A stretch of 64,000 bases of DNA from positions 54,654 to 118,653 of the forward strand of contig CAJUSE010000002.1 in the NCBI GenBank assembly GCA_910588975.1, read 5' to 3'. The notes under the pieces were generated by a model. It had not been told where the DNA came from. It did no database searches and worked only from the letters and a program-made list of their open reading frames with translations. A program made the translations under genes and the position numbers. Each line of letters opens with the position of its first letter. Positions within the stretch are counted from its first letter, which is position 1. Source of the stretch: an uncultured Oscillospiraceae bacterium. GTDB lineage: Bacteria; Bacillota; Clostridia; Oscillospirales; Oscillospiraceae. Of this stretch, positions 42,212-50,784 are shown piece after piece.

Positions 42212-43570
42212 ATGGGAAAACTCTTTGGGACTGATGGGATTCGGGGCGTTGTCAATGAGACACTAAATGCCGAACTGGCTTTTGAGGTGGGCGCCGCCGC
42301 CGCTCAGGTGCTTGCACAGAATACAGGAAAGGCTAAGCCGCTGTTCACCATTGGCAAGGATACCCGTATCTCTTCGGATATGCTGGAGGGATCCCTCATT
42401 GCCGGACTGTGTTCGGCCGGAGCAGATGTGCTCCACCTTGGGGTCATTCCCACTCCGGCGGTGGCTTTCCTTACAGTGGAGAACCACGCCGATGCTGGAA
42501 TTGTTATCTCGGCCTCTCACAATCCCTTTGAACACAACGGAATCAAGATCTTCAATGCTCAGGGCTTTAAGCTCTCTGACGCTTTGGAGAACGAGATTGA
42601 GGACATTGTCCTCTTTAATAAGAAGGCCCCTCTCTGTACCGGGGCCGACATCGGTCAGGTGATCTATGCCGACCAGCAGGAGGCCGATGACTATGTGGAC
42701 CACCTGGTGTCCACCATCGACACCAATCTGGCAGGAATGCGTATTTTAGTAGACTGCGCCAACGGTGCCGCCTCGGCTACTGCTGGCAAGCTTTTTGACC
42801 GTTTTCCCAAGCTTCACACCGATATTATCAATGCTGATCCCAATGGGATCAACATCAACCACAACTGTGGCTCCACTCATATTGACCATCTGGCTGCCAT
42901 GGTCAAGGCAGGGAACTATGACCTGGGGATTGCCTTTGATGGGGATGCCGACCGGTGTTTGGCGGTGGATGAACAGGGTCAGCTGATCGATGGCGACCAG
43001 ATCCTGGCTCTATGTGGCTCGGACCTGAAAAGCAGAGGAGAGTTGACCGGGGATACCATTGTGGCCACCGTCATGAGCAATCTGGGCTTTCACGTGTTTG
43101 CTCGGCAGGCAGGGATTGACCTTCTCTGCACCGATGTGGGCGACCGGAATGTGCTGGAGGAGATGGACAAGGGGGGCTATATCCTGGGCGGGGAGCAGTC
43201 GGGCCATACCATTTTTCGCCGCTATGCCACAACGGGGGATGGGGAGCTTACTGCCCTTCAGCTGCTCAGCGTGATCCACAGGTCTGGAACTCAACGGGTC
43301 TCGGCTTTAGTGGGCATGTGTGAGCGCTACCCGCAAATTCTCGTGAATGTGCCCGTGGACAGTAAAGAGAAGAAAGAGCAGATCATGGCAGCCCCGAATC
43401 TTCAGGAGGCCATCGCCAGAACTGAGGAAGAGCTTTCCGGAAATGGACGGGTGTTGGTCCGCCCCTCAGGGACTGAGGCTCTGATTCGGGTCATGGTAGA
43501 GGCCAAGCATCAGTCTACTGCCCAGGCGCAAGCTGAAAAATTGGCGAATATTATAAAAAATATGGCTTGA
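42212..43570 (+). CDS. glmM: Phosphoglucosamine mutase
   Basis: GlmM converts glucosamine-6-phosphate to glucosamine-1-phosphate for cell-wall synthesis. The 452-residue enzyme has GTDGIRGVVN at the start, the phosphoserine loop ISASHNPFEHNGIKI, the metal loop FDGDADRC and the phosphate-binding RPSGTEALIRVM. The length is standard. It follows ruvB by 21 bases, not cdaAR as in many Firmicutes, though CdaA-CdaR-GlmM interaction may still occur. Confidence 0.96.
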   Translation: MGKLFGTDGIRGVVNETLNAELAFEVGAAAAQVLAQNTGKAKPLFTIGKDTRISSDMLEGSLIAGLCSAGADVLHLGVIPTPAVAFLTVENHADAGIVISASHNPFEHNGIKIFNAQGFKLSDALENEIEDIVLFNKKAPLCTGADIGQVIYADQQEADDYVDHLVSTIDTNLAGMRILVDCANGAASATAGKLFDRFPKLHTDIINADPNGININHNCGSTHIDHLAAMVKAGNYDLGIAFDGDADRCLAVDEQGQLIDGDQILALCGSDLKSRGELTGDTIVATVMSNLGFHVFARQAGIDLLCTDVGDRNVLEEMDKGGYILGGEQSGHTIFRRYATTGDGELTALQLLSVIHRSGTQRVSALVGMCERYPQILVNVPVDSKEKKEQIMAAPNLQEAIARTEEELSGNGRVLVRPSGTEALIRVMVEAKHQSTAQAQAEKLANIIKNMA

Positions 43571-43605
43571 TATCCGATAAAAAAGAATAAAATGCCTAAA
43601 TTTGC

Positions 43606-43634
43606 TTGACAAACTGATAAATGTCTGATATAAA
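43606..43634 (+). promoter_or_regulatory. SigA-type promoter of the SigH-like gene
   Basis: A perfect TTGACA (43606-43611) and TATAAA (43629-43634) are spaced by 17 bases. An in-frame ATG at 43621 lies inside the promoter and cannot be the start. Confidence 0.82.
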
Positions 43635-43653
43635 GGAAAAAAGGAGTTTTCGC

Positions 43654-44253
43654 ATGACACATGGCGAAGGGCGCTCGGACGAGTTGCTATGCAGCTTGGT
43701 TAGCCAAGGCGACCAGGCAGCTGAAGAGGAGCTAGCTGCCCGATACGGCTGGCTGGTCAAAGCCTGTGCCAGGCCCCACTTTTTGGTGGGGGGAGATAGC
43801 GAGGACTTAATTCAGGAAGGAATGATTGGCCTGCTTTCGGCCATTCGAACTTTCCAGCCGGATCGGGATATTAGATTTTCCACCTATGCCCGGGTGTGTA
43901 TTCACAACCGCATTGCCATGGCCCTGCGTTCGGCTGCCAGGGATAAGCATGTCCCCTTGAACTCTGCTCTGCCACTGTTTCAGTCTGAAGGACTTGTCGG
44001 TGATACCGGAAAGCCGGAAGACCCGGAGAGCGCACTGATCAACAGGGAGGAGCAGGAGGGGCGGCTGAAGGCTATTTCCGATCAGCTCTCTCTTTTTGAA
44101 CAAAGAGTCTTGGCTCTTTATTTGAAGGGCTTATCTTACGGCGAGATCGCTGACAGCGTAGGTAAGCCTTTGAAAGCGGTGGATAACGCCGTTCAGCGGA
44201 TTCGGCGCAAGATTGGGCGCCATTTTAACTCCGGCGACATCAGTGAAAGCTGA
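43654..44253 (+). CDS. Sigma-70 family factor, SigH/Spo0H-like
   Basis: The 199-residue sigma factor has region 2 (about residues 25-100, with DLIQEGMIGLLSAIRTFQPD and the KHVPLNS segment typical of SigH) and region 4 (about residues 140-190, GLSYGEIADSVGKPLKAVDN). SigH controls entry into sporulation in related bacteria. ATG 43654 is seven bases from AAAAGGAG. It lacks the usual yacP/rlmB/spo0H gene neighbourhood, so it could be a second SigH-type factor rather than the main Spo0H. Confidence 0.8.
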   Translation: MTHGEGRSDELLCSLVSQGDQAAEEELAARYGWLVKACARPHFLVGGDSEDLIQEGMIGLLSAIRTFQPDRDIRFSTYARVCIHNRIAMALRSAARDKHVPLNSALPLFQSEGLVGDTGKPEDPESALINREEQEGRLKAISDQLSLFEQRVLALYLKGLSYGEIADSVGKPLKAVDNAVQRIRRKIGRHFNSGDISES

Positions 44254-44331
44254 GCGCAATATTACATCACCCAGCCCGCCCCAAAAAGGTCCCGGAACTG
44301 GGAAATTGAGTCAAAAAGAGAGGGTATCGAC

Positions 44332-44622
44332 ATGTACGAAGACAAGACGCTTGTATGCAAGGAGTGCGGCCAGGAGTTCGTGTTCACTGCCGGTGAGCAG
44401 GAGTTTTATGCGGAGCGGGGCTTCCAGAATGAGCCCCAGCGCTGCAAGGCCTGCCGTGACGCCCGAAAGGCTGCCGCCCGTGGTCCCCGTGAGTATTTCA
44501 CCGCCACCTGTGCCCGTTGCGGCGGTGAGGCTCGGGTTCCCTTTGAGCCCAAGACCGATCGCCCCGTCTACTGCAGTGAGTGCTTTGCCAAGATCCGTGA
44601 GGAGCAGATGGCTGAGCAGTAA
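44332..44622 (+). CDS. Zinc-ribbon domain-containing protein
   Basis: The 96-residue protein has four C-x2-C pairs: CKECG near residue 9, CKACR near 38, CARCG near 60 and CSECF near 81, making two zinc ribbons, joined by QEFVFTAGEQEFYAERGF. Such proteins are widespread in Clostridia and of unknown role. It is the last gene before a strong terminator. No promoter was identified in the 78-base gap after the SigH-like gene, so it may be co-transcribed. Confidence 0.85.
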   Translation: MYEDKTLVCKECGQEFVFTAGEQEFYAERGFQNEPQRCKACRDARKAAARGPREYFTATCARCGGEARVPFEPKTDRPVYCSECFAKIREEQMAEQ

Positions 44623-44634
44623 AGCCGCCCATGG

Positions 44635-44671
44635 CCGGGGGACACATTGGTGTCCCCCGGTTTCTTTTTTT
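44635..44671 (+). terminator. Terminator after the zinc-ribbon gene
   Basis: CCGGGGGACA and TGTCCCCCGG pair with a short loop, followed by TTTCTTTTTTT. Confidence 0.88.
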
Positions 44672-44688
44672 GCAAAATAGGCCCAGTC

Positions 44689-44717
44689 TTGCATTTTTGC
44701 GCTGCCCAGCCTATAAT
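44689..44717 (+). promoter_or_regulatory. SigA-type promoter of the aminotransferase gene
   Basis: TTGCAT (44689-44694) and a perfect TATAAT (44712-44717) are spaced by 17 bases. Confidence 0.75.
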
Positions 44718-44766
44718 GTTAAGGAAAGACTGTCTCAATACCCAGTACCCAAAGGGAGGAAAAACT

Positions 44767-45957
44767 ATGAAGGAGCTCTCCAGGATCGCCCGGAGTGTAC
44801 GGGCATCTACCACAATGAGCATTGATAGTATGTCCAAGCAAATGAAAGCTGAAGGCCATGATGTACTCAGCTTCGCCGTTGGAGAGCCGGACTTTCCCAC
44901 TCCTGACCACATCAAGGCGGCAGGTTGCCGGGCCATTGAGGAGAATATGACTCGTTACACACCGGCATCGGGCACGGTAGAGCTGAAGCGGGCCATCTGT
45001 CAACGGATGAGGGAAGATCTTGGCATTACCTATACCGCCGAACAAGTGGTGATCTCCAGCGGGGCCAAGCACATTCTCTACCTGGCCCTTCGGGCATTGG
45101 TGGACCCTGGTGATGAGATCATCCTGCCCACGCCGGGCTATGTTAGCTATTACGAGCTTATTAAGATGGTGGGCGGCGTGCCTGTTACCCTTCCTACAAC
45201 GGAGGAGGAAGACTTTAAGCTCGTCGCCGAGAGGCTGGAGCGGGCTATCACGCCAAAAACTAAGGCCCTTATTTTGAATAGCCCCTGCAATCCTACTGGT
45301 ATGGTCTATAACAGGGACCAGCTTATGGCTTTGGCAAAGGTCTGCGTGGAAAAGGATATTTATATTATCTCCGACGAGATTTATTACAGCCTTACCTATG
45401 ATGGAAAGGCCTTTGTCAGTTTGGCTTCTTTGGGAGAGGACATAAAAGAGAGGCTCATTTTGGTCAATGGAGTGTCCAAATCCTACGCCATGACCGGCTG
45501 GCGGATCGGTTATGCGCTCACCAGGGCAGATATTGCCCAGGTCATATCCAGCTATGTGAGCCATTCTACCGGCTCGCCCAATGCCATCGCACAGTGGGCC
45601 GCCGTGACGGCGCTCACCTCCAGTCAGGAGCAGGTGGGGGAGATGTGTCGGGCCTTTCAGGAGCGGCGGGACTACATGGTCAAACGAATCAACGCCATGG
45701 AGGGTCTGCACTGCCTGAAACCGGAGGGCGCTTTCTATGTCCTAATGAATATTGAGGAGGTCATAGGCAGGACTCTTGGCGGCACCTTAATTCAAAATGA
45801 TGAGGACTTTGCTGTGGCGCTGCTGAAAAACCAGGGCGTTGCAGTGGTCCCCGGAGAGGGCTTTGGAGCAAAAAACTATATCCGGTGGTCCTACGCCGCA
45901 TCTCCGGAGAACATTCGGGAGGGGTTGGATCGTCTGGAGCAGTTTTTGTTGGGATGA
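44767..45957 (+). CDS. Class I/II pyridoxal-phosphate aminotransferase
   Basis: The 396-residue fold-type I enzyme has FAVGEPDFPTPDHIK, NSPCNPTGMVYN, SDEIYYSLTYDG and the PLP lysine in VNGVSKSYAMTGWRIGY. It matches the aspartate/branched aminotransferase subgroup I-gamma; substrate choice cannot be read. ATG 44767 follows GGGAGG. It has its own promoter and terminator and stands alone. Confidence 0.9.
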   Translation: MKELSRIARSVRASTTMSIDSMSKQMKAEGHDVLSFAVGEPDFPTPDHIKAAGCRAIEENMTRYTPASGTVELKRAICQRMREDLGITYTAEQVVISSGAKHILYLALRALVDPGDEIILPTPGYVSYYELIKMVGGVPVTLPTTEEEDFKLVAERLERAITPKTKALILNSPCNPTGMVYNRDQLMALAKVCVEKDIYIISDEIYYSLTYDGKAFVSLASLGEDIKERLILVNGVSKSYAMTGWRIGYALTRADIAQVISSYVSHSTGSPNAIAQWAAVTALTSSQEQVGEMCRAFQERRDYMVKRINAMEGLHCLKPEGAFYVLMNIEEVIGRTLGGTLIQNDEDFAVALLKNQGVAVVPGEGFGAKNYIRWSYAASPENIREGLDRLEQFLLG

Positions 45958-45971
45958 ATTCTTGTAAAAAA

Positions 45972-46002
45972 GTGGGTGGGGCTTGCCCTCACCCGCCTTT
46001 TT
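45972..46002 (+). terminator. Terminator after the aminotransferase gene
   Basis: GGGTGGGGC and GCCCTCACCC pair with one bulge, followed by GCCTTTTTA. Confidence 0.7.
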
Positions 46003-46012
46003 ATGGTAAAAT
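45983..46012 (+). promoter_or_regulatory. Possible promoter of purB overlapping the terminator
   Basis: TTGCCC (45983-45988) and TAAAAT (46007-46012), spacing 18, are weak matches that overlap the preceding terminator. No purine riboswitch was seen in this 184-base gap. Confidence 0.3.
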
Positions 46013-46140
46013 GTTTTACAGGGGATTTAAGCTGGATATTCCAATTTTTCTCCAGCCTTGTCGGAAATCAAAATTGACCGCCTTTACAGTGTATCTTCAG
46101 TGTTCTGCAGGACAATTCTAATAACAGGAAGTGCAGGGAA

Positions 46141-47577
46141 ATGAGTACTGACCGATATGAATCGCCGTTGGCCTCACGCTATGCCAGCGAAGAGATGCTC
46201 TACCTTTTTTCTCAGGATAAAAAGTTTACCACCTGGCACAAGCTGTGGGTAGCATTGGCCCGGGGAGAGATGGAGCTGGGCCTGCCGGTAACGGCCGAGC
46301 AGGTGGCTGAGTTGGAAGAGCACGCCGATGAGGTGGACTATGAGGCAGCCAGGCGTTGGGAGAGCAAGCTGCGTCACGATGTCATGGCCCACATCCACGC
46401 CTATGGGGAGCAATGTCCCAAGGCCATGCCGATTATCCACCTGGGGGCCACCAGCTGCTATGTGGGAGATAACACCGATATCATCCTTATGCGGGAAGGT
46501 CTGTGGCTCATCCGGGATAAAATCGTAAAAGTGCTGGCTTATCTGGCTGATTTTGCGGAGACCTACAAGGCTCTGCCTACCCTGGGCTTTACCCACTTCC
46601 AGTCGGCCCAGCTGGTGACGGTGGGCAAGCGTGCCACCCTGTGGATGAATGACCTGCTCATGGACCTGGAGGAGATCGAGACACGGGCTGACCGTCTGGC
46701 TCTGCTGGGGTCCAAGGGGACCACGGGGACGCAAGCCAGCTTTTTGGAGCTCTTTGACGGCGACCATCAGAAGGTGAAGGAGCTGGAGGATAAAATTGCT
46801 GCTGAGATGGGCTTTGAGCGGGTGGTGCCCGTCTCGGGTCAGACGTATTCCCGAAAAATGGACTGGGCGGTGCTCTCTGCTCTGTCTGGAATCGCTCAGT
46901 CGGCCAGTAAATTTGCCACCGACCTACGGTTGCTATGCCATCTGAAGGAGGTAGAGGAGCCCTTTGAGGCCAATCAGATCGGCTCCTCGGCCATGCCCTA
47001 TAAGCGTAACCCTATGCGCTGTGAGCGCATCTGCGGTCTGGCCCGATATGTGATGGCCGATGTGATGAACCCGGCCATTACCGCCGCTACCCAGTGGTTT
47101 GAGCGAACGCTGGACGATTCGGCAAATAAGCGAATTTCGGTACCTGAGGCATTCTTGGCTGTGGATGCTATTTTGAATATCTATGCCAATGTGGCCTCGG
47201 GGTTGGTGGTCCACGAAAAGGTTATTGAAAAGCATGTCCATGAGGAACTGCCCTTTATGGCCACTGAAAATATTATGATGGATGCGGTGAAACGGGGAGG
47301 CGATCGACAGGCGCTCCATGAGCGAATCCGCCAGCTCTCTCTGGAGGCCGGTCATACCATCAAGGATTTGGGGCTGCCCAATGATCTGGTGGAGCGGATC
47401 GCTGCCGAGCCTATGTTTGGTTTGACCCAGGAGGAGATCGAGACCCATCTGAATCCTGCCGGCTACATTGGCCGGTGCCCGGAGCAGGTGGAGGAATTCT
47501 TGACCCAAAACGTAAAGCCGGTGTTGGCACGATATGCTGCTGCTCTGAAGCGGCAGGATACCGAACTCACCGTTTAA
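46141..47577 (+). CDS. purB: Adenylosuccinate lyase
   Basis: PurB acts twice in purine synthesis, splitting fumarate from SAICAR and adenylosuccinate. The 478-residue enzyme has the fumarase-family signature GSSAMPYKRNPMRCERI near residue 280, HLGATSCYVGDN and the catalytic region LGSKGTTGTQASFL. The length is normal. It is followed after 20 bases by pfkA. Confidence 0.95.
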   Translation: MSTDRYESPLASRYASEEMLYLFSQDKKFTTWHKLWVALARGEMELGLPVTAEQVAELEEHADEVDYEAARRWESKLRHDVMAHIHAYGEQCPKAMPIIHLGATSCYVGDNTDIILMREGLWLIRDKIVKVLAYLADFAETYKALPTLGFTHFQSAQLVTVGKRATLWMNDLLMDLEEIETRADRLALLGSKGTTGTQASFLELFDGDHQKVKELEDKIAAEMGFERVVPVSGQTYSRKMDWAVLSALSGIAQSASKFATDLRLLCHLKEVEEPFEANQIGSSAMPYKRNPMRCERICGLARYVMADVMNPAITAATQWFERTLDDSANKRISVPEAFLAVDAILNIYANVASGLVVHEKVIEKHVHEELPFMATENIMMDAVKRGGDRQALHERIRQLSLEAGHTIKDLGLPNDLVERIAAEPMFGLTQEEIETHLNPAGYIGRCPEQVEEFLTQNVKPVLARYAAALKRQDTELTV

Positions 47578-47597
47578 GGATTGAGGAGGGGACAGAG

Positions 47598-48581
47598 ATG
47601 GGAAACGCAGTGCGTCGTATTGGCGTTTTGACAAGCGGTGGAGATGCCCCGGGCATGAACTCCGCCATTCGGGCGGTAGCACGGACCTGTGTGAGCCGTG
47701 GCATTGAGTGTGTGGGTATCCGCAGGGGCTTTACCGGTTTGATCAATGGGGATGCCACTATGCTGGACTATGCCAAGGTCAGCGGCCTGAGCCGAATGGG
47801 TGGTACGATGCTCTACTCGGCCCGCAGCGATGAGTTTCGCACTGAGGCAGGAATTCAAAAGGCGCTGAACACCTGTAAGCTGCTGGGACTGGATGGCATT
47901 GTGGGCATTGGTGGCGACGGCACGTTCCGAGGCCTGCACGATCTGTCCAAGCATGGGATCGCCGTAGTGGGCGTACCCGGCACCATTGATAACGATATTG
48001 CCTGCTCCAGCTATACCATTGGTTACGATACGGCCTGCAACACGGCGGTGGAATGCATTGACCGGCTGCGGGATACCATGCAGTCCCACGAGCGCTGTTC
48101 GGTGGTAGAGGTCATGGGACATCGGGCTGGTCACTTGGCTCTATATGTGGGTCTAGCCTGCGGCGCTACAGCAGTGCTTATTCCCGAAAAGGAAGTGGAC
48201 TTTGAGGCCGACGTCATCGAGCCTATCCGCCGGGCTCGGTTGGTGGGCACCACCCATTATATGGTCATTGTGGCTGAAGGCGTAGGAAGTTCCTATGATG
48301 TGGCACAGCGAATTCGGGACGAAGTGGCTTTGGACACCCGAGTCACCGTTTTGGGCCACATCCAGCGGGGGGGCGCCCCCTCTGCCCGGGACCGTGTCAA
48401 CGCTGCCCATATGGGTTATTCGGCTGTGACGCTTCTGGCAGAAGGCAAGAGTGACCGGGTGGTCTGCCGTCAGAACGACCAGTATCTGGATTATGATATT
48501 GATGAAGCCCTGAGTATGAAAAAGGGCATTGATGAGGATAAATATACCGTTATGCGTACCCTGATCGGTCAGGGAACCTGA
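47598..48581 (+). CDS. pfkA: ATP-dependent 6-phosphofructokinase
   Basis: PfkA phosphorylates fructose-6-phosphate. The 327-residue protein has RIGVLTSGGDAPGMN, GIGGDGTFRGL and VGVPGTIDNDI. The glycines in GGDG and PGTIDND (not lysine) mark ATP rather than pyrophosphate use. ATG 47598 follows GAGGAGGGG; upstream in-frame codons lie inside purB. It is followed by fba, completing a glycolytic pair. Confidence 0.94.
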   Translation: MGNAVRRIGVLTSGGDAPGMNSAIRAVARTCVSRGIECVGIRRGFTGLINGDATMLDYAKVSGLSRMGGTMLYSARSDEFRTEAGIQKALNTCKLLGLDGIVGIGGDGTFRGLHDLSKHGIAVVGVPGTIDNDIACSSYTIGYDTACNTAVECIDRLRDTMQSHERCSVVEVMGHRAGHLALYVGLACGATAVLIPEKEVDFEADVIEPIRRARLVGTTHYMVIVAEGVGSSYDVAQRIRDEVALDTRVTVLGHIQRGGAPSARDRVNAAHMGYSAVTLLAEGKSDRVVCRQNDQYLDYDIDEALSMKKGIDEDKYTVMRTLIGQGT

Positions 48582-48624
48582 TGACGTGAGCAAATCCCCA
48601 ATTTATATAAAGGAGTTGTTTCAT

Positions 48625-49560
48625 ATGCCTCTGGTCACATCTGCTGAAATGTTCCGCAAGGCCTATGAGGGCGGCTATGCCATCGGCGCCTTCAATGTCA
48701 ACAACATGGAGATCGTTCAAGCTATCACTGAGGCCGCTGCTGAGGTAAAGGCCCCCCTGATCCTTCAGGCCTCTGCCGGAGCCCGGAAGTACGCTAAGCC
48801 CATCTACCTGCGCAAGCTGGTGGAGGCCGCCGTGGAGGACACCGGCCTTCCCATTGTCATGCACTTGGACCACGGCCCTGATTTTGAGACCTGCAAGGAC
48901 TGTGTGGACTGGGGTTTCACCTCGGTCATGATCGATGCATCCTCCAAGCCCTTTGAGGAGAATATTGCGATCACCCGCAAGGTGGTGGAGTATGCCCATG
49001 ATCACGGTGCCGTGGTGGAGGCTGAACTGGGTGCCTTGGCCGGCATTGAGGACGATGTTGTGGTCTCCGCCGAGGAGTCTCACTACACACGCCCTGAGGA
49101 AGTGGAGGAGTTTGTCTCCAAGACCGGCTGCGACTCTTTGGCTATTGCCATCGGCACCAGCCACGGCGCTTATAAGTTCAAGCCCGGCACTGATCCCAAG
49201 CTTCGCTTTGACATTTTGGAGGAGGTCTCCAAGCGGCTGCCCGGGTTCCCCATTGTTCTGCATGGTGCATCTTCGGTGCCCCAGAGGTTTGTGGAGCTTA
49301 TCAATGCTCACGGCGGCAAAATGCCCGGCGCCATCGGCGTGCCGGAGGACCAGCTGCGTCAGGCCGCACGTATGGCCGTGTGTAAGATCAACATTGACTC
49401 CGACCTGCGTCTGGGCATGACCGCCGGAATTCGGGAACACCTTGATGCACATCCCGACCATTTCGATCCCCGCCAGTATATGGGCGATGGCCGGGCCTAT
49501 ATCAAGGAGATCGTCAAGGACAAGATCATCAATGTCCTTGGCTGCGACGGCAAGGCATAA
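48625..49560 (+). CDS. fba: Class II fructose-1,6-bisphosphate aldolase
   Basis: This zinc aldolase (311 residues) splits fructose-1,6-bisphosphate. The motifs are NVNNMEIVQAI, VMHLDHGPDFETC (zinc histidine and catalytic aspartate), VVEAELGALAG and LHGASSVP. ATG 48625 follows AAAGGAG; GTG 48586 further upstream lacks a ribosome site. It sits just after pfkA, which makes its substrate. Confidence 0.95.
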   Translation: MPLVTSAEMFRKAYEGGYAIGAFNVNNMEIVQAITEAAAEVKAPLILQASAGARKYAKPIYLRKLVEAAVEDTGLPIVMHLDHGPDFETCKDCVDWGFTSVMIDASSKPFEENIAITRKVVEYAHDHGAVVEAELGALAGIEDDVVVSAEESHYTRPEEVEEFVSKTGCDSLAIAIGTSHGAYKFKPGTDPKLRFDILEEVSKRLPGFPIVLHGASSVPQRFVELINAHGGKMPGAIGVPEDQLRQAARMAVCKINIDSDLRLGMTAGIREHLDAHPDHFDPRQYMGDGRAYIKEIVKDKIINVLGCDGKA

Positions 49561-49582
49561 ATCAGGGCTTAGCTCTGCACAA

Positions 49583-49611
49583 CACCCCATCCACCGATGG
49601 TGGATGGGGTG
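49583..49611 (+). terminator. Hairpin after fba
   Basis: A perfect 13-bp stem CACCCCATCCACC/GGTGGATGGGGTG with a 3-base loop. The following CGTTCTAT is T-poor, so termination is likely but not certain. The next 155 bases are AT-rich with no gene seen. Confidence 0.6.
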
Positions 49612-49766
49612 CGTTCTATCTGCTCAGCAAGAAAAAAGTCCGTTTTTTGCCACCCAAAGCATTCCCTTTTTCATCCATTTTTGATTTTTCTCCCCCTGTT
49701 TTAAAGGAAAAGACCCTGTGTCCTCACCTTTTTTTCGGGGAAAATCTTTTTGTTTTCAAATTTTCC

Positions 49767-49795
49767 TTGCCTTTTTGCCTCATCTGCCTTATAAT
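49767..49795 (+). promoter_or_regulatory. SigA-type promoter of the NodB-like/bactofilin operon
   Basis: TTGCCT (49767-49772) and a perfect TATAAT (49790-49795) are spaced by 17 bases. Confidence 0.75.
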
Positions 49796-49851
49796 CTAAA
49801 TGTTAAAATACGTAAGCCTGTTATTGGGTCATTACGTGTGGAGGGAAATCC

Positions 49852-50745
49852 ATGAAAACCTTCAGCGTACAATTTTTCAAACGGCTCATCTTGCTGGTCC
49901 TGGTTCTGTTGTTCCTTATCCCCACAGGATGCGCTATCTCCCTGGGGATCAAGTGCTCCAAATTGGAAAAGCAGTTGGCCGGCGGGGGAGCGCTCGATCC
50001 TTCGCAATCTCCGGTGCCCCATCCCAATATAGATCCACTGCCGGTGGTGGGGGAGGCTCTGGATTATCAGGAGCTCTATCCTGAGCTTTATTCCACAGCC
50101 CAGTTGCCTGAAGAGCGCTATTCCAAGGCCAATACGGTCTATCTGACCGTCAACACCAGCCTGAACGCCAATACAAGGCAGCTCTTGGACACCCTGGATG
50201 AGTATGAGGTCAAGGCAACCTTCTTTGTATCGGGGAGCAGCGATGAAGAGGCTCTGGGTATTATGAGGGAAATTGCCAACCGGGGCCACACCATTGGCCT
50301 TTATAGTTACAGTGGTGACTATACCAATATTTATAAGTCTGTTTCCTCTTATTTGGATGACTTTAAGCAGATCTATGATTTGGTAGAGACCACCACTGGG
50401 ATTAAGGCGGAGATCTTTCGGTTTCCCGGAGGTAGTGTTAACGGCTACAACAGTGGCCTGTACCGGGAGCTGATTGCTGAAATGCTCCGTCGAAACTACC
50501 TCTTTTTTGACTGGAGTGCCTCCACAGGAGATGCCACCAATGCCACAGATGGGGCAAACAATATCCTGGGAAAAATGGAATCTGTCAGCCGGGGTTTCCT
50601 TTTGATCGAGGACGGCATTGGGCAAGAGTTCCAGGTGGAGGCTGTTCCCGCTGTGATCGAGGGCCTTAGAGAGCGTGGCTATGAGTTCCAGCCCTTGACG
50701 GCAGTGGTAAAACCGGTGATTTTCAACTACAATAGTGTGGAATAA
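49852..50745 (+). CDS. Degenerate polysaccharide deacetylase-like (NodB fold) protein
   Basis: The 297-residue protein has one N-terminal membrane helix or signal (about residues 11-29) and a NodB-type domain (about residues 95-285). The catalytic residues are lost: the TFDDG motif reads LTVNTS (N101, T102), the H-x3-H metal pair is Y151 and G155, and the late LLHD histidine is glutamate in LLIEDG. The scaffold (YEVKATFFVSGSS, FRFPGGSVNG) is retained. It is therefore probably a glycan-binding or structural pseudoenzyme. It is co-transcribed with a bactofilin, suggesting an envelope or shape role. Confidence 0.85.
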   Translation: MKTFSVQFFKRLILLVLVLLFLIPTGCAISLGIKCSKLEKQLAGGGALDPSQSPVPHPNIDPLPVVGEALDYQELYPELYSTAQLPEERYSKANTVYLTVNTSLNANTRQLLDTLDEYEVKATFFVSGSSDEEALGIMREIANRGHTIGLYSYSGDYTNIYKSVSSYLDDFKQIYDLVETTTGIKAEIFRFPGGSVNGYNSGLYRELIAEMLRRNYLFFDWSASTGDATNATDGANNILGKMESVSRGFLLIEDGIGQEFQVEAVPAVIEGLRERGYEFQPLTAVVKPVIFNYNSVE

Positions 50746-50784
50746 GACCTTACGAGTTTGATTATAGATGGGAAGGTGCGGCAA

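Noticed and set aside
45957..46140. Purine riboswitch or small gene before purB
   Set aside because: No conserved purine-riboswitch stems were seen, and the open frame at 45885-46121 overlaps the aminotransferase and lacks a ribosome site.
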